Part shown: one piece after another, positions 23,478 to 31,751 of the stretch
How positions within the stretch are numbered: the stretch's first letter is position 1
Layout: every line of letters starts with the position of its first letter
NCBI GenBank assembly: GCA_016935985.1
Contig: JAFGPW010000008.1
Coordinates: 62,001-126,000 of the forward strand
DNA from: Candidatus Woesearchaeota archaeon
GTDB taxonomy: Archaea > Nanobdellota > Nanobdellia > Woesearchaeales > JAFGPW01
DNA: 64,000 nt
Reading direction: 5' to 3'
The notes under the pieces: generated by a model
Told to the model about the DNA's origin: nothing
The model's input: the letters and a program-made list of their open reading frames with translations, nothing else
Databases searched by the model: none
Made by a program: the position numbers and the translations under genes

Positions 23478-24140
23478 CTAGCATATCTCGGTGAGCGTCG
23501 CGATCCGCACGTACCCGTTCTCCGGCAGGGGCTTCGCGTCGGGCCGCACGATTCGCCTGACCTCGCATCCTGCCGTCGCTGCCGCGTCCAGATCAGCGAC
23601 GGTATCAGAGACGTACATGATTCCCTTCGGCGATGTCCGGATCTGGTCCGCGATATTCCGATACGAGTCGGGATCGGTCTTGAGCCGGCCGTCATCGGTC
23701 CCGAAGAAGCGCTCGACATACGGCGTGAGGTCCCCCTGTTCGCTGAACCTGAAAAGGCATTCGGCAGGGCTGGGCAGGCCATCCGTGTAGACAGAGACGC
23801 GCATGCCGGTTCCCTTCCACCGCATGAGCGCGGGGGCGGTGTCGGGATAGAAAAAAGACTTGAGGCCGCGGCTCTCGTTGCCTTTGGCATTCACCAGCCC
23901 TTCAAGAGCGATATAATCGTGCTCGAGCGATCCTGCCTTGAGCTGCCCGAGCACATGATGGTAGACCTCCCAGCCGGTGGAGAAGCCGTGCTTGCGCTTG
24001 ATCCTGTCGACCGTCTGCTGCAGGGTGCCTTCGGCCATGACTATCGCGACGAGACCGTGCTGCGCGAAGTCGTCGTCGAGACGACTGATGAGCGAGAACG
24101 GGGCCACGGTCCCCACGACATCGATGAGGATGGCATCCAT
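23478..24140 (-). CDS. HAD-superfamily protein, enolase-phosphatase E1 (MtnC)-like, altered active site
   Basis: The match to MtnC is strongest in VYTDGLPSPAECLFRFSEQG, then GDLTPYVERFFGTD and LKTDPDSYRNIA, which correspond to MtnC motifs II-III. Motif I reads ILIDVVGTV. MtnC and most HAD phosphatases have D-x-(D/E)-G-T, so the general acid/base is replaced by Val. The substitution suggests loss or change of phosphatase chemistry. Length is 220 aa, near the MtnC size. No other methionine-salvage genes are visible. It converges with DUF1761, 4-nt gap. Confidence 0.75.
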   Translation of the reverse strand: MDAILIDVVGTVAPFSLISRLDDDFAQHGLVAIVMAEGTLQQTVDRIKRKHGFSTGWEVYHHVLGQLKAGSLEHDYIALEGLVNAKGNESRGLKSFFYPDTAPALMRWKGTGMRVSVYTDGLPSPAECLFRFSEQGDLTPYVERFFGTDDGRLKTDPDSYRNIADQIRTSPKGIMYVSDTVADLDAAATAGCEVRRIVRPDAKPLPENGYVRIATLTEIC

Positions 24141-24206
24141 GGAAGCGGGAACAGCGGGAGGCTATAAATATCTACTGGTCCATGACCTTATGATGAGGAC
24201 AAGGGC

Positions 24207-24386
24207 TCAACGGACCGATTCGATCGAGAGGATGATCAGCAGCACGACCCCGCCGACCATGAGCATCGCCTTGGTGAGCGCGCCGAAGGGCAGGAAGTTC
24301 ATCATGATGATGAGGATACCGAAGAGGAAGAGCGAGAAGTACGGCCCCAGCAGGACCGGTTCCAGGAGGTCCTTCAGCACACCCAT
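24207..24386 (-). CDS. 59-residue two-TM membrane protein
   Basis: The ATG at 24386 is 28 nt from a minus-strand TATTTATA (24410-24417), which supports a leaderless start. A much longer in-frame ORF running to 25262 is a shadow of the opposite-strand GAPOR gene. The protein has segments FSLFLFGILIIMMNFLPFG (about 18-36) and MVGGVVLLIILSI (about 43-56). No family is recognised. Confidence 0.65.
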   Translation of the reverse strand: MGVLKDLLEPVLLGPYFSLFLFGILIIMMNFLPFGALTKAMLMVGGVVLLIILSIESVR

Positions 24387-24409
24387 GCGCTGGTACTCGT
24401 CAAGGTTAG

Positions 24410-24417
24410 TATAAATA
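24410..24417 (-). promoter_or_regulatory. TATA box of 59-residue membrane protein gene
   Basis: The minus strand reads TATTTATA, 28 nt before the ATG at 24386. It faces the GAPOR promoter (24460-24468) in the same spacer. Confidence 0.6.
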
Positions 24418-24459
24418 CTTTTCTTTGCTATCAGGGAGTCAGGACGCCGTAGGGCAAAA

Positions 24460-24468
24460 TTATAAAAA
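24460..24468 (+). promoter_or_regulatory. TATA box of GAPOR
   Basis: TTATAAAAA is centred 28 nt before the ATG at 24492. Confidence 0.6.
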
Positions 24469-24491
24469 GGGAGGGCGGCAGAGACAGTCCC

Positions 24492-26366
24492 ATGATCCCG
24501 CAGAAGGAGCTCATCGTCGACATGGCGAGCGGGCAGTGGGAGGTCAAGGACATCCAGGACCCGGGCATCATCGGCCCCATCGACTACGGCTTCCGGAAAA
24601 AGGGACAGGATGTCATCACTTTCGGCGCCGGCGTTCTCGCCGGCAGCGCGATCCCCGGCACCAACCGGCTCTTCGTCACCGCCATCTCGCCGATATGGAC
24701 CAGTTTCTACATCTCGACCATGGGCGGAGCGGCACTCCTCTTCGTCAGGCTCGGCATCAATTACCTTCGGATCCGCGGCAAGGCCGCCTCGCCCACGCTC
24801 CTGCGCCTGAAGAGCAGGGAGGGCAAGCTCGAGGCCGAGCTCGTCGGTATCCCTGATGTCGAGGGAATCTGGAAGGGCTATGCTGGTATGCAGGGCTACT
24901 ACGCTCTCCAGCGCTGGGTGTACGACATGCAGAAGGGGTGGTACGGCGGCCTGCCGTTCCGCATCCTCGCGACCGGTCCGTCGGCAACGAGGACGCCGAT
25001 CGGCGCGATCGGATCGGCGCCGGTAGCGGGTGACGGCCCGACCGCGGTCGACTGCTGGGCAGGCCGCGGCGGCATGGGTTCGGCGATGGCGCAGCGCAAC
25101 AACCTCTTCGCGGTCTGCTACGGCGGCGACGCGGCGCCGGCGGAGCCTGCGCTGCGCGACCGCACGCGCATCGACGCCGTGTTCATGCGAAAGCTCCACA
25201 ACACCATGGCAAAAGAGGACATGGACGACACCAAGAAATACCGGTACGACCCGCTCTTCCACTCCGGCGGCACCTTCGGCGTCAACTACACCAAGCTCAA
25301 GGGCTGGATGTTCTCATTCAACTATCAGAGCGTGAACTGGACCGAGGAGGAGCGGGTCAGGCTCCACGCGGACCTCGTGCTCGGCCACTACCTCAAGCAG
25401 TTCAACGAGGAGACTATCGAGAGGAAGCAGAGCAGGGACTGCGGCGAGCCGTGCACCGCGTTCTGCAAGAAGATGAACGGCCCGTACAAGAAGGACTACG
25501 AGCCGTACCAGGTCTTCGGCCCGAACGCGGGCATCTTCGACCAGCGAGCGGCCGAGAAGGCGAACCACCATGCCGACATGATGGGTCTCGACGCGATCCA
25601 GTCGGGCGGGCTCGTGATATGGATCATGGAGCTGCTCGACGCCGGCATCATCAGGCCTGGCGACTACGGCCTGATGAGGGTCCCCCGCTGGGACCTGAAA
25701 TCCTTCGACGTCGTCAACGATTCGATGCACAACGCTGAGCTCGCGACAGAGATACTCGATATGGTCCTCTATACCGAGAAGGGCGAGGCGTTCAGGCACG
25801 GCATCAGGCGCGCGGCGAAGGCGCTCGGTCCGGAGGCGGGCAAGCGTGCGGTCTACACCGCATTCGGCGATGAGGGCTGCATGGTGCCGAACCAGTACTG
25901 GGTGCCGGGCATGTTCAGCCCGATGCCCATCATGGGCAAGTACTTCGAGTACTACGGCGCCGAGCTGTGGGAGCCGTACGAGATCGGCACGAAGAACGTC
26001 GAGCGCATGCAAAAGGAGGTGGCGATCGACAACATGGGCATCTGCCGGTTCCACCGCGGCTGGGCGGAGAAGATACTGCACGACCTGCTCTCCGAGCTCT
26101 GGAAGGACCGCTACGACCCGTCGTTCGACTTCGACGGCCACCACAAGCGGCTCGTGCAGGAGATCAACCTGGCGAACCGTCCGATATTCTGGGAAAGCGA
26201 GCGCATCGTCGGGATCATCCACGGCTTCCTGCGCAAGTTCGAGGAATGCGGGACTGCGGACCAGACCCTCAAGGGCTGGCTCGCGAAGTTCGAGAAGGAC
26301 CGACAGGCCGCGGCGCGCGAGTACTGGGACCTGCTCCTGAAGGGAATCAACGACGGCATGCGGTGA
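24492..26366 (+). CDS. gor: Glyceraldehyde-3-phosphate:ferredoxin oxidoreductase (GAPOR), tungsten AOR family
   Basis: The 624 aa protein follows the hyperthermophile GAPOR sequence I recall, with matching blocks AGSAIPGTNRL, GGTFGVNY, DCGEPCTAFCKK and CRFHRGW. The [4Fe-4S] ligands are C317, C321, C325 and C518 (in DNMGICRFHRGW, the DxxGxC motif). AGRGGMGSAM matches the tungstopterin-binding GRGGxG region. It oxidises glyceraldehyde-3-phosphate to 3-phosphoglycerate and reduces ferredoxin, replacing GAPDH in glycolysis. The cofactor and tungstate genes at 38.6-44.8 kb fit its needs. Leaderless promoter upstream. Confidence 0.9.
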   Translation: MIPQKELIVDMASGQWEVKDIQDPGIIGPIDYGFRKKGQDVITFGAGVLAGSAIPGTNRLFVTAISPIWTSFYISTMGGAALLFVRLGINYLRIRGKAASPTLLRLKSREGKLEAELVGIPDVEGIWKGYAGMQGYYALQRWVYDMQKGWYGGLPFRILATGPSATRTPIGAIGSAPVAGDGPTAVDCWAGRGGMGSAMAQRNNLFAVCYGGDAAPAEPALRDRTRIDAVFMRKLHNTMAKEDMDDTKKYRYDPLFHSGGTFGVNYTKLKGWMFSFNYQSVNWTEEERVRLHADLVLGHYLKQFNEETIERKQSRDCGEPCTAFCKKMNGPYKKDYEPYQVFGPNAGIFDQRAAEKANHHADMMGLDAIQSGGLVIWIMELLDAGIIRPGDYGLMRVPRWDLKSFDVVNDSMHNAELATEILDMVLYTEKGEAFRHGIRRAAKALGPEAGKRAVYTAFGDEGCMVPNQYWVPGMFSPMPIMGKYFEYYGAELWEPYEIGTKNVERMQKEVAIDNMGICRFHRGWAEKILHDLLSELWKDRYDPSFDFDGHHKRLVQEINLANRPIFWESERIVGIIHGFLRKFEECGTADQTLKGWLAKFEKDRQAAAREYWDLLLKGINDGMR

Positions 26367-26466
26367 AGGCGCATTTGTGCCTGCTATATCAGTAACTTTT
26401 ATTAATGATAAGTCATTCTTGGCAAGTATCCTCTATCGATTTCCCCCTGAGGGACCTGTTTCATGA

Positions 26467-26580
26467 CTGTCCGAGAAGAAGAACCGCCTGGCCGACATCG
26501 ACCGAAGCATCAAGGCAGTCCTTCTCCCGAAGTCCGTATTCTGGGGCGAGAGCGTGCAGGGACATATGATGCATCCCTGA
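26467..26580 (+). pseudogene. Short coding-like frame without a standard start, possible gene remnant
   Basis: Between GAPOR and the GT4-HAD gene this 37-codon frame (SEKKNRLADIDRSIKAVLLP, then KSVFWGESVQG) has the strong G/C third-position bias of real genes here. It opens with CTG directly after a TGA. One base change would join it to the ATG at 26463. It could be a truncated gene or a small ORF. The rest of the 251-nt spacer holds a TATA-like CTTTTATTAATG near 26395 and nothing else I can name. Confidence 0.3.
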
Positions 26581-26617
26581 TCAGGCGGCAGGGCAGGGGG
26601 TCGGAGGCAAACGTCAG

Positions 26618-28603
26618 ATGATCATCTACTACGCGAGCCAGTCCTTCTACCCGCACATCGGCGGCGTCTCGACCTACCTCCTCAACCTGGAGAGCGAGAT
26701 GGTGCTGCGCGACAACAAGGTGGTGGAGGTGCACCTGCGGCCGCCGAAGGCAGAGACCGAGGACGAGATCAGGGGCATCCAGGTGCGGCGCGTGCCGCGC
26801 GAGCGCATCAGGAAGGAAATCATGCGCAAGTACAGCGCGTTCAAGGAGACGATCTACACGGCGTGCCATTACCCCCTTGCTCTCAAGGAGGGGGCATGCC
26901 ACGAGATCGACGGGTTCCGGGAGTTCAACCTGGTGAACGAGTATTTCGGCGAGGAGCTCAAAGCCCTACTCGATGAGGATGACGCTGACATCGTCCATAT
27001 CCACGACTTCCAGCTGCTCTTCACCTACCGGTACGTGCCGCGGGGGACGCCGCTCATCCTCACCTGGCACATACCGTTCCACGACGGCATCCCCGACCTC
27101 ATCAAGGAGTTCCTGATCACGAACTTCATGGAGTACGACAGGATCATCTTCTCGCACCCCGACTATATAGCGTCTGCGGTCAGGGCCGGGCTCCCTGAGG
27201 AGAAATGCGAGCTCATCTACCCGATCGCGAACACCCGGCTCTTCAGGAAGGCCGAGGTCGACCGCACATCGACGCTTTCCAAGCACAGTATCCCTGATGG
27301 CAGGCTGATCCTGTCCGTCCAGCGCATCGACCCGAAATCAGGGCACGAGCAGCTGATCCGCGCGATGCCGAAAGTGCTCGAGAAGGTCCCTGACGCCAAG
27401 CTCATCTTCATCGGCGCGAGCTCGCTCTCGAACAGGCTCTCCAAGAGCCGCGAGGCGCTCGCGAAGGAGGTCCATGCGCTCGTCGATGAGCTCGGCCTGC
27501 AGGATCGCGTCATCTTCGCCGGGAACATCGAATACACCGGCCTTTGGGAGGTCTACAACTGCGCAGACGTCGTCGCGCTCTGCTCGAAGAACGAGGGCTT
27601 CGGCCTCTCGATCACCGAAGCGATGGCCTGCGGCAGGGCTGTGCTCGGCACCAGGGTCGGAGGCATCCCGCTCCAGATTGCGCAGGGGAAGAACGGCTAC
27701 CTCATCGAGCGGGGCGATATCGACGCGACCGCTGCGCATCTCGTCCGCATCCTCTCCGACGACACGCTCAGGGAACGGATGGAGCAGGCGTCGCTCGAGC
27801 GCGTCGAGAATGAGTTCAGGATGGAGCTCGGCATCGAAAAGCACCTCGCGCTCTACAGCGGCGTTATCAACACGAAGGACGAGTTCCACAAGCTCAAGTA
27901 CTACGACATCTCTGAATTCAGGGCGCTGATCACCGACTTCGACCGGACGATCACCGACGGGCCGCACCCGCCGGACCTCGACCGGAGCAGGCTCGACCGC
28001 GACCTCCTGCGGAGACTGGAAAGGCTCGGCCTCCAGCTCTTCCTCTCGACGGGGAGGCCCTTCGCGTTCGCAAGGAAGCTCGCGCGGGCATTCCCCCACT
28101 GGACCTGCATCATGGCGGAGAACGGCGCGGTGCTCTACTTCCCCAGGACCAAGAAGACGATCACCCTCGATTCCTACCACATGAGGCAGGCGCGCCGGAG
28201 GGTCAGGGCGATAGGTATCGACGGGACCACGATCGGCACCGTCTACGTGAGCGTCCCGCTCGGGGAGCACACGCGGGTCATGGAAGAGCTCATCGACCTC
28301 GCCGATATGCTCAGCTTCACGGTGAACGTGGACGAGCTCCTGATCCTGCCCAAAAACGTGGACAAGGGGGTGGGCATCAGGCTGGTCATGCGCTACCTCC
28401 AGATAGACCTCGAGAAGACCATCATCATCGGCGACGGCGAGAACGACGTCGATATGTACCTCAACCCCGGCTTCAAGATAGCGCTTGCGAACAGCCACCC
28501 GAGGCTCAAGGAGCTCGCCGACGAGATCATGGACAGGTCCTCGACCGCGGGTATGCGGGAGTTCCTCGACAGGCTCGCGCCGAAGGACGCGCCGAAGGGG
28601 TGA
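26618..28603 (+). CDS. GT4 glycosyltransferase fused to HAD phosphatase
   Basis: Residues 1-425 are a GT-B retaining transferase. The N-domain begins ASQSFYPHIGGVSTYL. The C-domain has the nucleotide-sugar E-x7-E site in EGFGLSITEAMACG, like trehalose- and sucrose-phosphate synthases. Residues about 430-661 are a HAD domain of the Cof/SPP/MPGP type with motif I DFDRTITDG, SLSTGRP motif II-like STGRP, and motif IV IIGDGENDVDM. One polypeptide could make a phosphorylated disaccharide or glycoside and dephosphorylate it. The substrate is unknown; TreT-like trehalose synthesis is a candidate. GH15 follows after 9 nt. Confidence 0.85.
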   Translation: MIIYYASQSFYPHIGGVSTYLLNLESEMVLRDNKVVEVHLRPPKAETEDEIRGIQVRRVPRERIRKEIMRKYSAFKETIYTACHYPLALKEGACHEIDGFREFNLVNEYFGEELKALLDEDDADIVHIHDFQLLFTYRYVPRGTPLILTWHIPFHDGIPDLIKEFLITNFMEYDRIIFSHPDYIASAVRAGLPEEKCELIYPIANTRLFRKAEVDRTSTLSKHSIPDGRLILSVQRIDPKSGHEQLIRAMPKVLEKVPDAKLIFIGASSLSNRLSKSREALAKEVHALVDELGLQDRVIFAGNIEYTGLWEVYNCADVVALCSKNEGFGLSITEAMACGRAVLGTRVGGIPLQIAQGKNGYLIERGDIDATAAHLVRILSDDTLRERMEQASLERVENEFRMELGIEKHLALYSGVINTKDEFHKLKYYDISEFRALITDFDRTITDGPHPPDLDRSRLDRDLLRRLERLGLQLFLSTGRPFAFARKLARAFPHWTCIMAENGAVLYFPRTKKTITLDSYHMRQARRRVRAIGIDGTTIGTVYVSVPLGEHTRVMEELIDLADMLSFTVNVDELLILPKNVDKGVGIRLVMRYLQIDLEKTIIIGDGENDVDMYLNPGFKIALANSHPRLKELADEIMDRSSTAGMREFLDRLAPKDAPKG

Positions 28604-28612
28604 GGGGGAAGC

Positions 28613-30424
28613 ATGCTCGACTACGGCATCGTCGGGAACTGCATCACGAACGCGCTCATATCGAAGCGGGGCGAGGTCGAGTGGATGTGCTTCCCGGACC
28701 TGGCGAGCCCGTCGGTCTTCGCGAGGATCCTCGACCGGGGCAAGGGCGGCTCGTTCTCAATACGCCCGATCGGCAGGCACTCAGTCTCACAGCGATATAT
28801 CGAGAACACGAACATACTCGAGACGACATTCAGGACGCCCTCAGGATCCTTTCGGGTGATTGATTTCTTCCCCCGCTACCGCAGGATCGCGAAGCGCCGG
28901 TCGCGGATCGTGAAGGAGAACTACCTCGTGCGGATCATCGAGCCGCTCAGCGGCAAGCCCTCCTGCCGGGTGAGGATCGACCCGCGGCTCGACTATTCCC
29001 GCGGCGAGACCGTGCGGGAGGCGCACGCCTCGCATGTGGAATTTGCGAACGGCGACCAGCGCCTCATCCTCGTGTCGAACGCCGACCATGACGCGGTCCT
29101 GAACGGGAAAGTCATCACGCTCGACCGCCGCCGGTTCTTCCTCGTGGGGAGGCCACACGAGCCGTACGCCTACACCATGAAACGGGTCCTGGGCCTCTTC
29201 AGGCATACCAAGGACTATTGGCAGCGTTGGGTCGGGACCCTGGTCCTCCCCGAGCAGAACCGGGACCTCATCATCCGGTCGGCGCTCGCGCTCAAGCTCC
29301 TCACCTACAGCGCCACAGGGGCGATCGTCGCCGCCGCGACGACATCCATCCCCGAAGAGCTCGGGACCGCGCGCTGCTTCGACTACCGTTTCTGCTGGGT
29401 GCGCGACGCCGCCTACACGATCGATGCGCTCAACAAGATCGGCAGGGTGCACGAGGCGAAGCGCTTCATCGACTTCATCATGAGGCGGCTGCAGGACGAC
29501 GACCACATCCAGATCCTCTACGGCATCCACGGCGAGACAAGGATCAAGGAGGGGACGCTTCCCCATCTTGAGGGGTTCCGGGGCTCGGGGCCTGTGCGGG
29601 TCGGGAACGCCGCCTATAACCAGGACCAGTTCGACATCTTCGGCGAGCTCGTCGACGTCCTCTACCTCTACTTCGTCTACTACGGGTTCGAGAAGGCGAT
29701 GAGCAGGCGCTACTGGAAATTCCTCAGATGGCTCGTCAACCAGATCAGGTTCAAGTGGGACAAGCGTGACGCCGGCATCTGGGAGTTCCGCGGCATCCTC
29801 GAGCACTTCACCTACTCCAAGCTCATGTGCTTCGTCGGGGTCGACCGAGCGATTAAGATCGCCCAATTCTTCAAGCGCGACGAACTCGTCGTGGAATGGT
29901 TCCCGATCAGGGAGGAGATCATCCAGGACCTGGTCAGGCACGGCTACAACGAGGAGACGCAGGCGTTCACCATATTCTACGGGTCCAAGGAGCTCGATGC
30001 CTCGCTCCTGCACATGACCTATCACGAGTTCCTGAAGCCCAACGACCCGAGGATCGTGAACACCGTCAAGGCGATCTACAGGACGCTCAGGCATGGCCAT
30101 CTCGTCCAGCGCTACAGCATGGAGGACGATTTCGGGAAGCCTACCTCCTCCTTCACCATCTGCTCGTTCTGGCTGGTCGATGCGCTCTTCTATATCGGGG
30201 AGGAGCGGCGGGCGCGCGAGCTCTTCGCACGGTTAACCAGATGCAGCAACCACCTCGGCCTCTTCTCAGAGGACATCTCCATAAAAGGGAGACGGCTGCT
30301 CGGGAATTTCCCGCAGGCATACGCCCACATCGCCCTGATAAACACCGCGATCCTGCTCTCGGAATGGTCGACCAAGCGGCGGAAGATAGACTGGCATGAG
30401 ATACGGCCTGAGAGCTGGTTCTGA
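28613..30424 (+). CDS. GH15 glycoside hydrolase (glucoamylase/trehalase-like)
   Basis: The 603 aa protein starts LDYGIVGNCITNALISKRGE, the archaeal GH15 N-terminal beta-domain pattern. Catalytic-domain blocks include ARCFDYRFCWVRDAAYTIDA and VGNAAYNQDQFDIFGELVD. The (alpha/alpha)6 catalytic domain spans about 255-590. GH15 members hydrolyse alpha-1,4-glucans or trehalose by inversion. The gene is 9 nt after the GT4-HAD gene and probably co-transcribed, so the two could make and recycle the same alpha-glucoside. No signal peptide is visible, so the enzyme is intracellular. Confidence 0.88.
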   Translation: MLDYGIVGNCITNALISKRGEVEWMCFPDLASPSVFARILDRGKGGSFSIRPIGRHSVSQRYIENTNILETTFRTPSGSFRVIDFFPRYRRIAKRRSRIVKENYLVRIIEPLSGKPSCRVRIDPRLDYSRGETVREAHASHVEFANGDQRLILVSNADHDAVLNGKVITLDRRRFFLVGRPHEPYAYTMKRVLGLFRHTKDYWQRWVGTLVLPEQNRDLIIRSALALKLLTYSATGAIVAAATTSIPEELGTARCFDYRFCWVRDAAYTIDALNKIGRVHEAKRFIDFIMRRLQDDDHIQILYGIHGETRIKEGTLPHLEGFRGSGPVRVGNAAYNQDQFDIFGELVDVLYLYFVYYGFEKAMSRRYWKFLRWLVNQIRFKWDKRDAGIWEFRGILEHFTYSKLMCFVGVDRAIKIAQFFKRDELVVEWFPIREEIIQDLVRHGYNEETQAFTIFYGSKELDASLLHMTYHEFLKPNDPRIVNTVKAIYRTLRHGHLVQRYSMEDDFGKPTSSFTICSFWLVDALFYIGEERRARELFARLTRCSNHLGLFSEDISIKGRRLLGNFPQAYAHIALINTAILLSEWSTKRRKIDWHEIRPESWF

Positions 30425-30486
30425 CAGGTCATAAGACCGTGCGTCACCGAAAGATTTTTCTACTTGCGAGGCGCATCACCTCCGCC

Positions 30487-30975
30487 ATGGACCCGCATCT
30501 CCAGCGCATCGAGGCGAAGGTCAGGAAGGGCCTGCAGTGGGAGAAGGACGAGATCGAGACGCTCAAGAAGGCCCACGCAGAGCTCGAACGGAAGGAGCAG
30601 GAGCTCGTCGACGAGGAGCGGATCATCCGGAGGATCGACGTCACGATCCGGCAGTGCTTCAGGATACTGTCAGACATCCACGAGAATTGGGAGCAGACCT
30701 GGAAAGGCATCGAGCACAAGCACGACGACCTCGCGAAGCGCGGACAGCTCTACGACTACGTCATGAAGAACCTCGGCCTGTGGGAGGGGCAGCACAAGGC
30801 GGTGAAGGAGCAGATCCGGATGCTCGAGGGCTATGAGCGGAAGCTCATCGAGGAGCAGCGGATCGGCGCGCGCGCTTCCGATGCGTTCAAGGAGCAGCTC
30901 GACCACTTCCGCGCGAGCGCGAGGCGGTTCGAGTCACGGCTCAGCATGTTCAAGGACTTTATGAATAACTTCTAG
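30487..30975 (+). CDS. Cytoplasmic coiled-coil protein
   Basis: The ATG at 30487 begins after a weak TATA-like GATTTTTCT about 30 nt upstream; a longer in-frame start at 30439 is less likely. The 162 aa protein is nearly all helix with heptads (EIETLKKAHAELERKEQELV, then QIRMLEGYERKLIEEQ). No family or catalytic motif is recognised. Confidence 0.6.
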   Translation: MDPHLQRIEAKVRKGLQWEKDEIETLKKAHAELERKEQELVDEERIIRRIDVTIRQCFRILSDIHENWEQTWKGIEHKHDDLAKRGQLYDYVMKNLGLWEGQHKAVKEQIRMLEGYERKLIEEQRIGARASDAFKEQLDHFRASARRFESRLSMFKDFMNNF

Positions 30976-31639
30976 GAGAACGAGCCGAGCGTCGTCACGG
31001 GGTCGATGATGTCAGGCCCGTCGTTCTTCGGGCTGTTGACCCGCTCCGAGACCTGGAAAGCCTCAAGGCTCCCATCAGGGGCGGGCGCGAGCAGCCCGGT
31101 GTCGGCGGCGGCGAGCCACTGCCGCTCTTCCTTCTCGGGGAGGATCGCCGGCATGCGGTCATGCACTCCCCTCATCTCCCGATTCGGGCCGGTGGTGATG
31201 ATCGCGTACGATACCACCTCGCCGCCGGTTCCAACCCCTTCCAGCGGTCGTAGATGCCGGCGAAGGCGAACGGTCGCCTGTCAGGCCTCCTGAAGCAGAA
31301 CGGCACGATTCTGCTCCCTACCCTCTTCCACTCATAGAAGAGGTCGGCGATAACCAGGCATCGCTGCCTGGCGAACGGCGTGCTGAACGCCGGCTTGGCA
31401 CCGATGGTCCCGGCCCGCGCGTTGATCAGCCGCGAGCCGATCGAGGGATCCTTCGCCCAGCGGGGGATCAATCCCCAACGGACGGACGAGACCCTGGCCG
31501 GGGATTCGGAGAGTATCACCGGCGTCTCCTGCGTGGGCGAGATGTTGTACCTGGGCTGCCGGCTCCCTTCCGGAACCTCGACCCGGAACCGGTCCCTGAT
31601 TCCCACCCAGTCCACCGTGATGCCGAACCTGCCGCACAT
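30972..31639 (-). pseudogene. SRAP/HMCES-like (YedK) gene with a frameshift
   Basis: The start at 31639 gives MCGRF, with the catalytic Cys2 required by SRAP proteins, and lies 29 nt from a TATA box. The upstream part holds NISPTQ and FYEWKR (conserved E). After about 31225 the frame breaks, and the downstream piece (EVVSYAIITTGPNREM, then GVHDRMPAIL with the catalytic His) continues one base out of phase. All active-site residues survive, so a single-base deletion (or an assembly error) inside the EPAGGEVV region explains it. SRAP proteins cross-link to abasic sites in single-stranded DNA. Confidence 0.85.
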
Positions 31640-31662
31640 GCGAGGAATGGCTGTCATCCATC

Positions 31663-31673
31663 TAATATATTAT
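31663..31673 (-). promoter_or_regulatory. TATA box of the SRAP-like gene
   Basis: The minus strand reads ATAATATATTA, centred 29 nt before the ATG of MCGRF, which supports that start. Confidence 0.55.
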
Positions 31674-31751
31674 CTTTGTCGCATCCAGAAAGCAAAGATT
31701 TAAATAATTAAACTACACTAATATACAAAAAGGTATATTATTGTGCTGGCG

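Noticed and set aside
24207-25262. 351-aa minus-strand ORF over the GAPOR gene
   Set aside because: Only the last 59 codons have a promoter (TATA 28 nt before the ATG at 24386) and a plausible membrane protein; the upstream part is the antisense shadow of GAPOR.
24492-26366. Initial reading as GTP-dependent PEP carboxykinase
   Set aside because: No kinase-1a/2 motifs are present; Cys ligands CxxxCxxxC plus DNMGIC and GRGGMG identify the AOR/GAPOR family.
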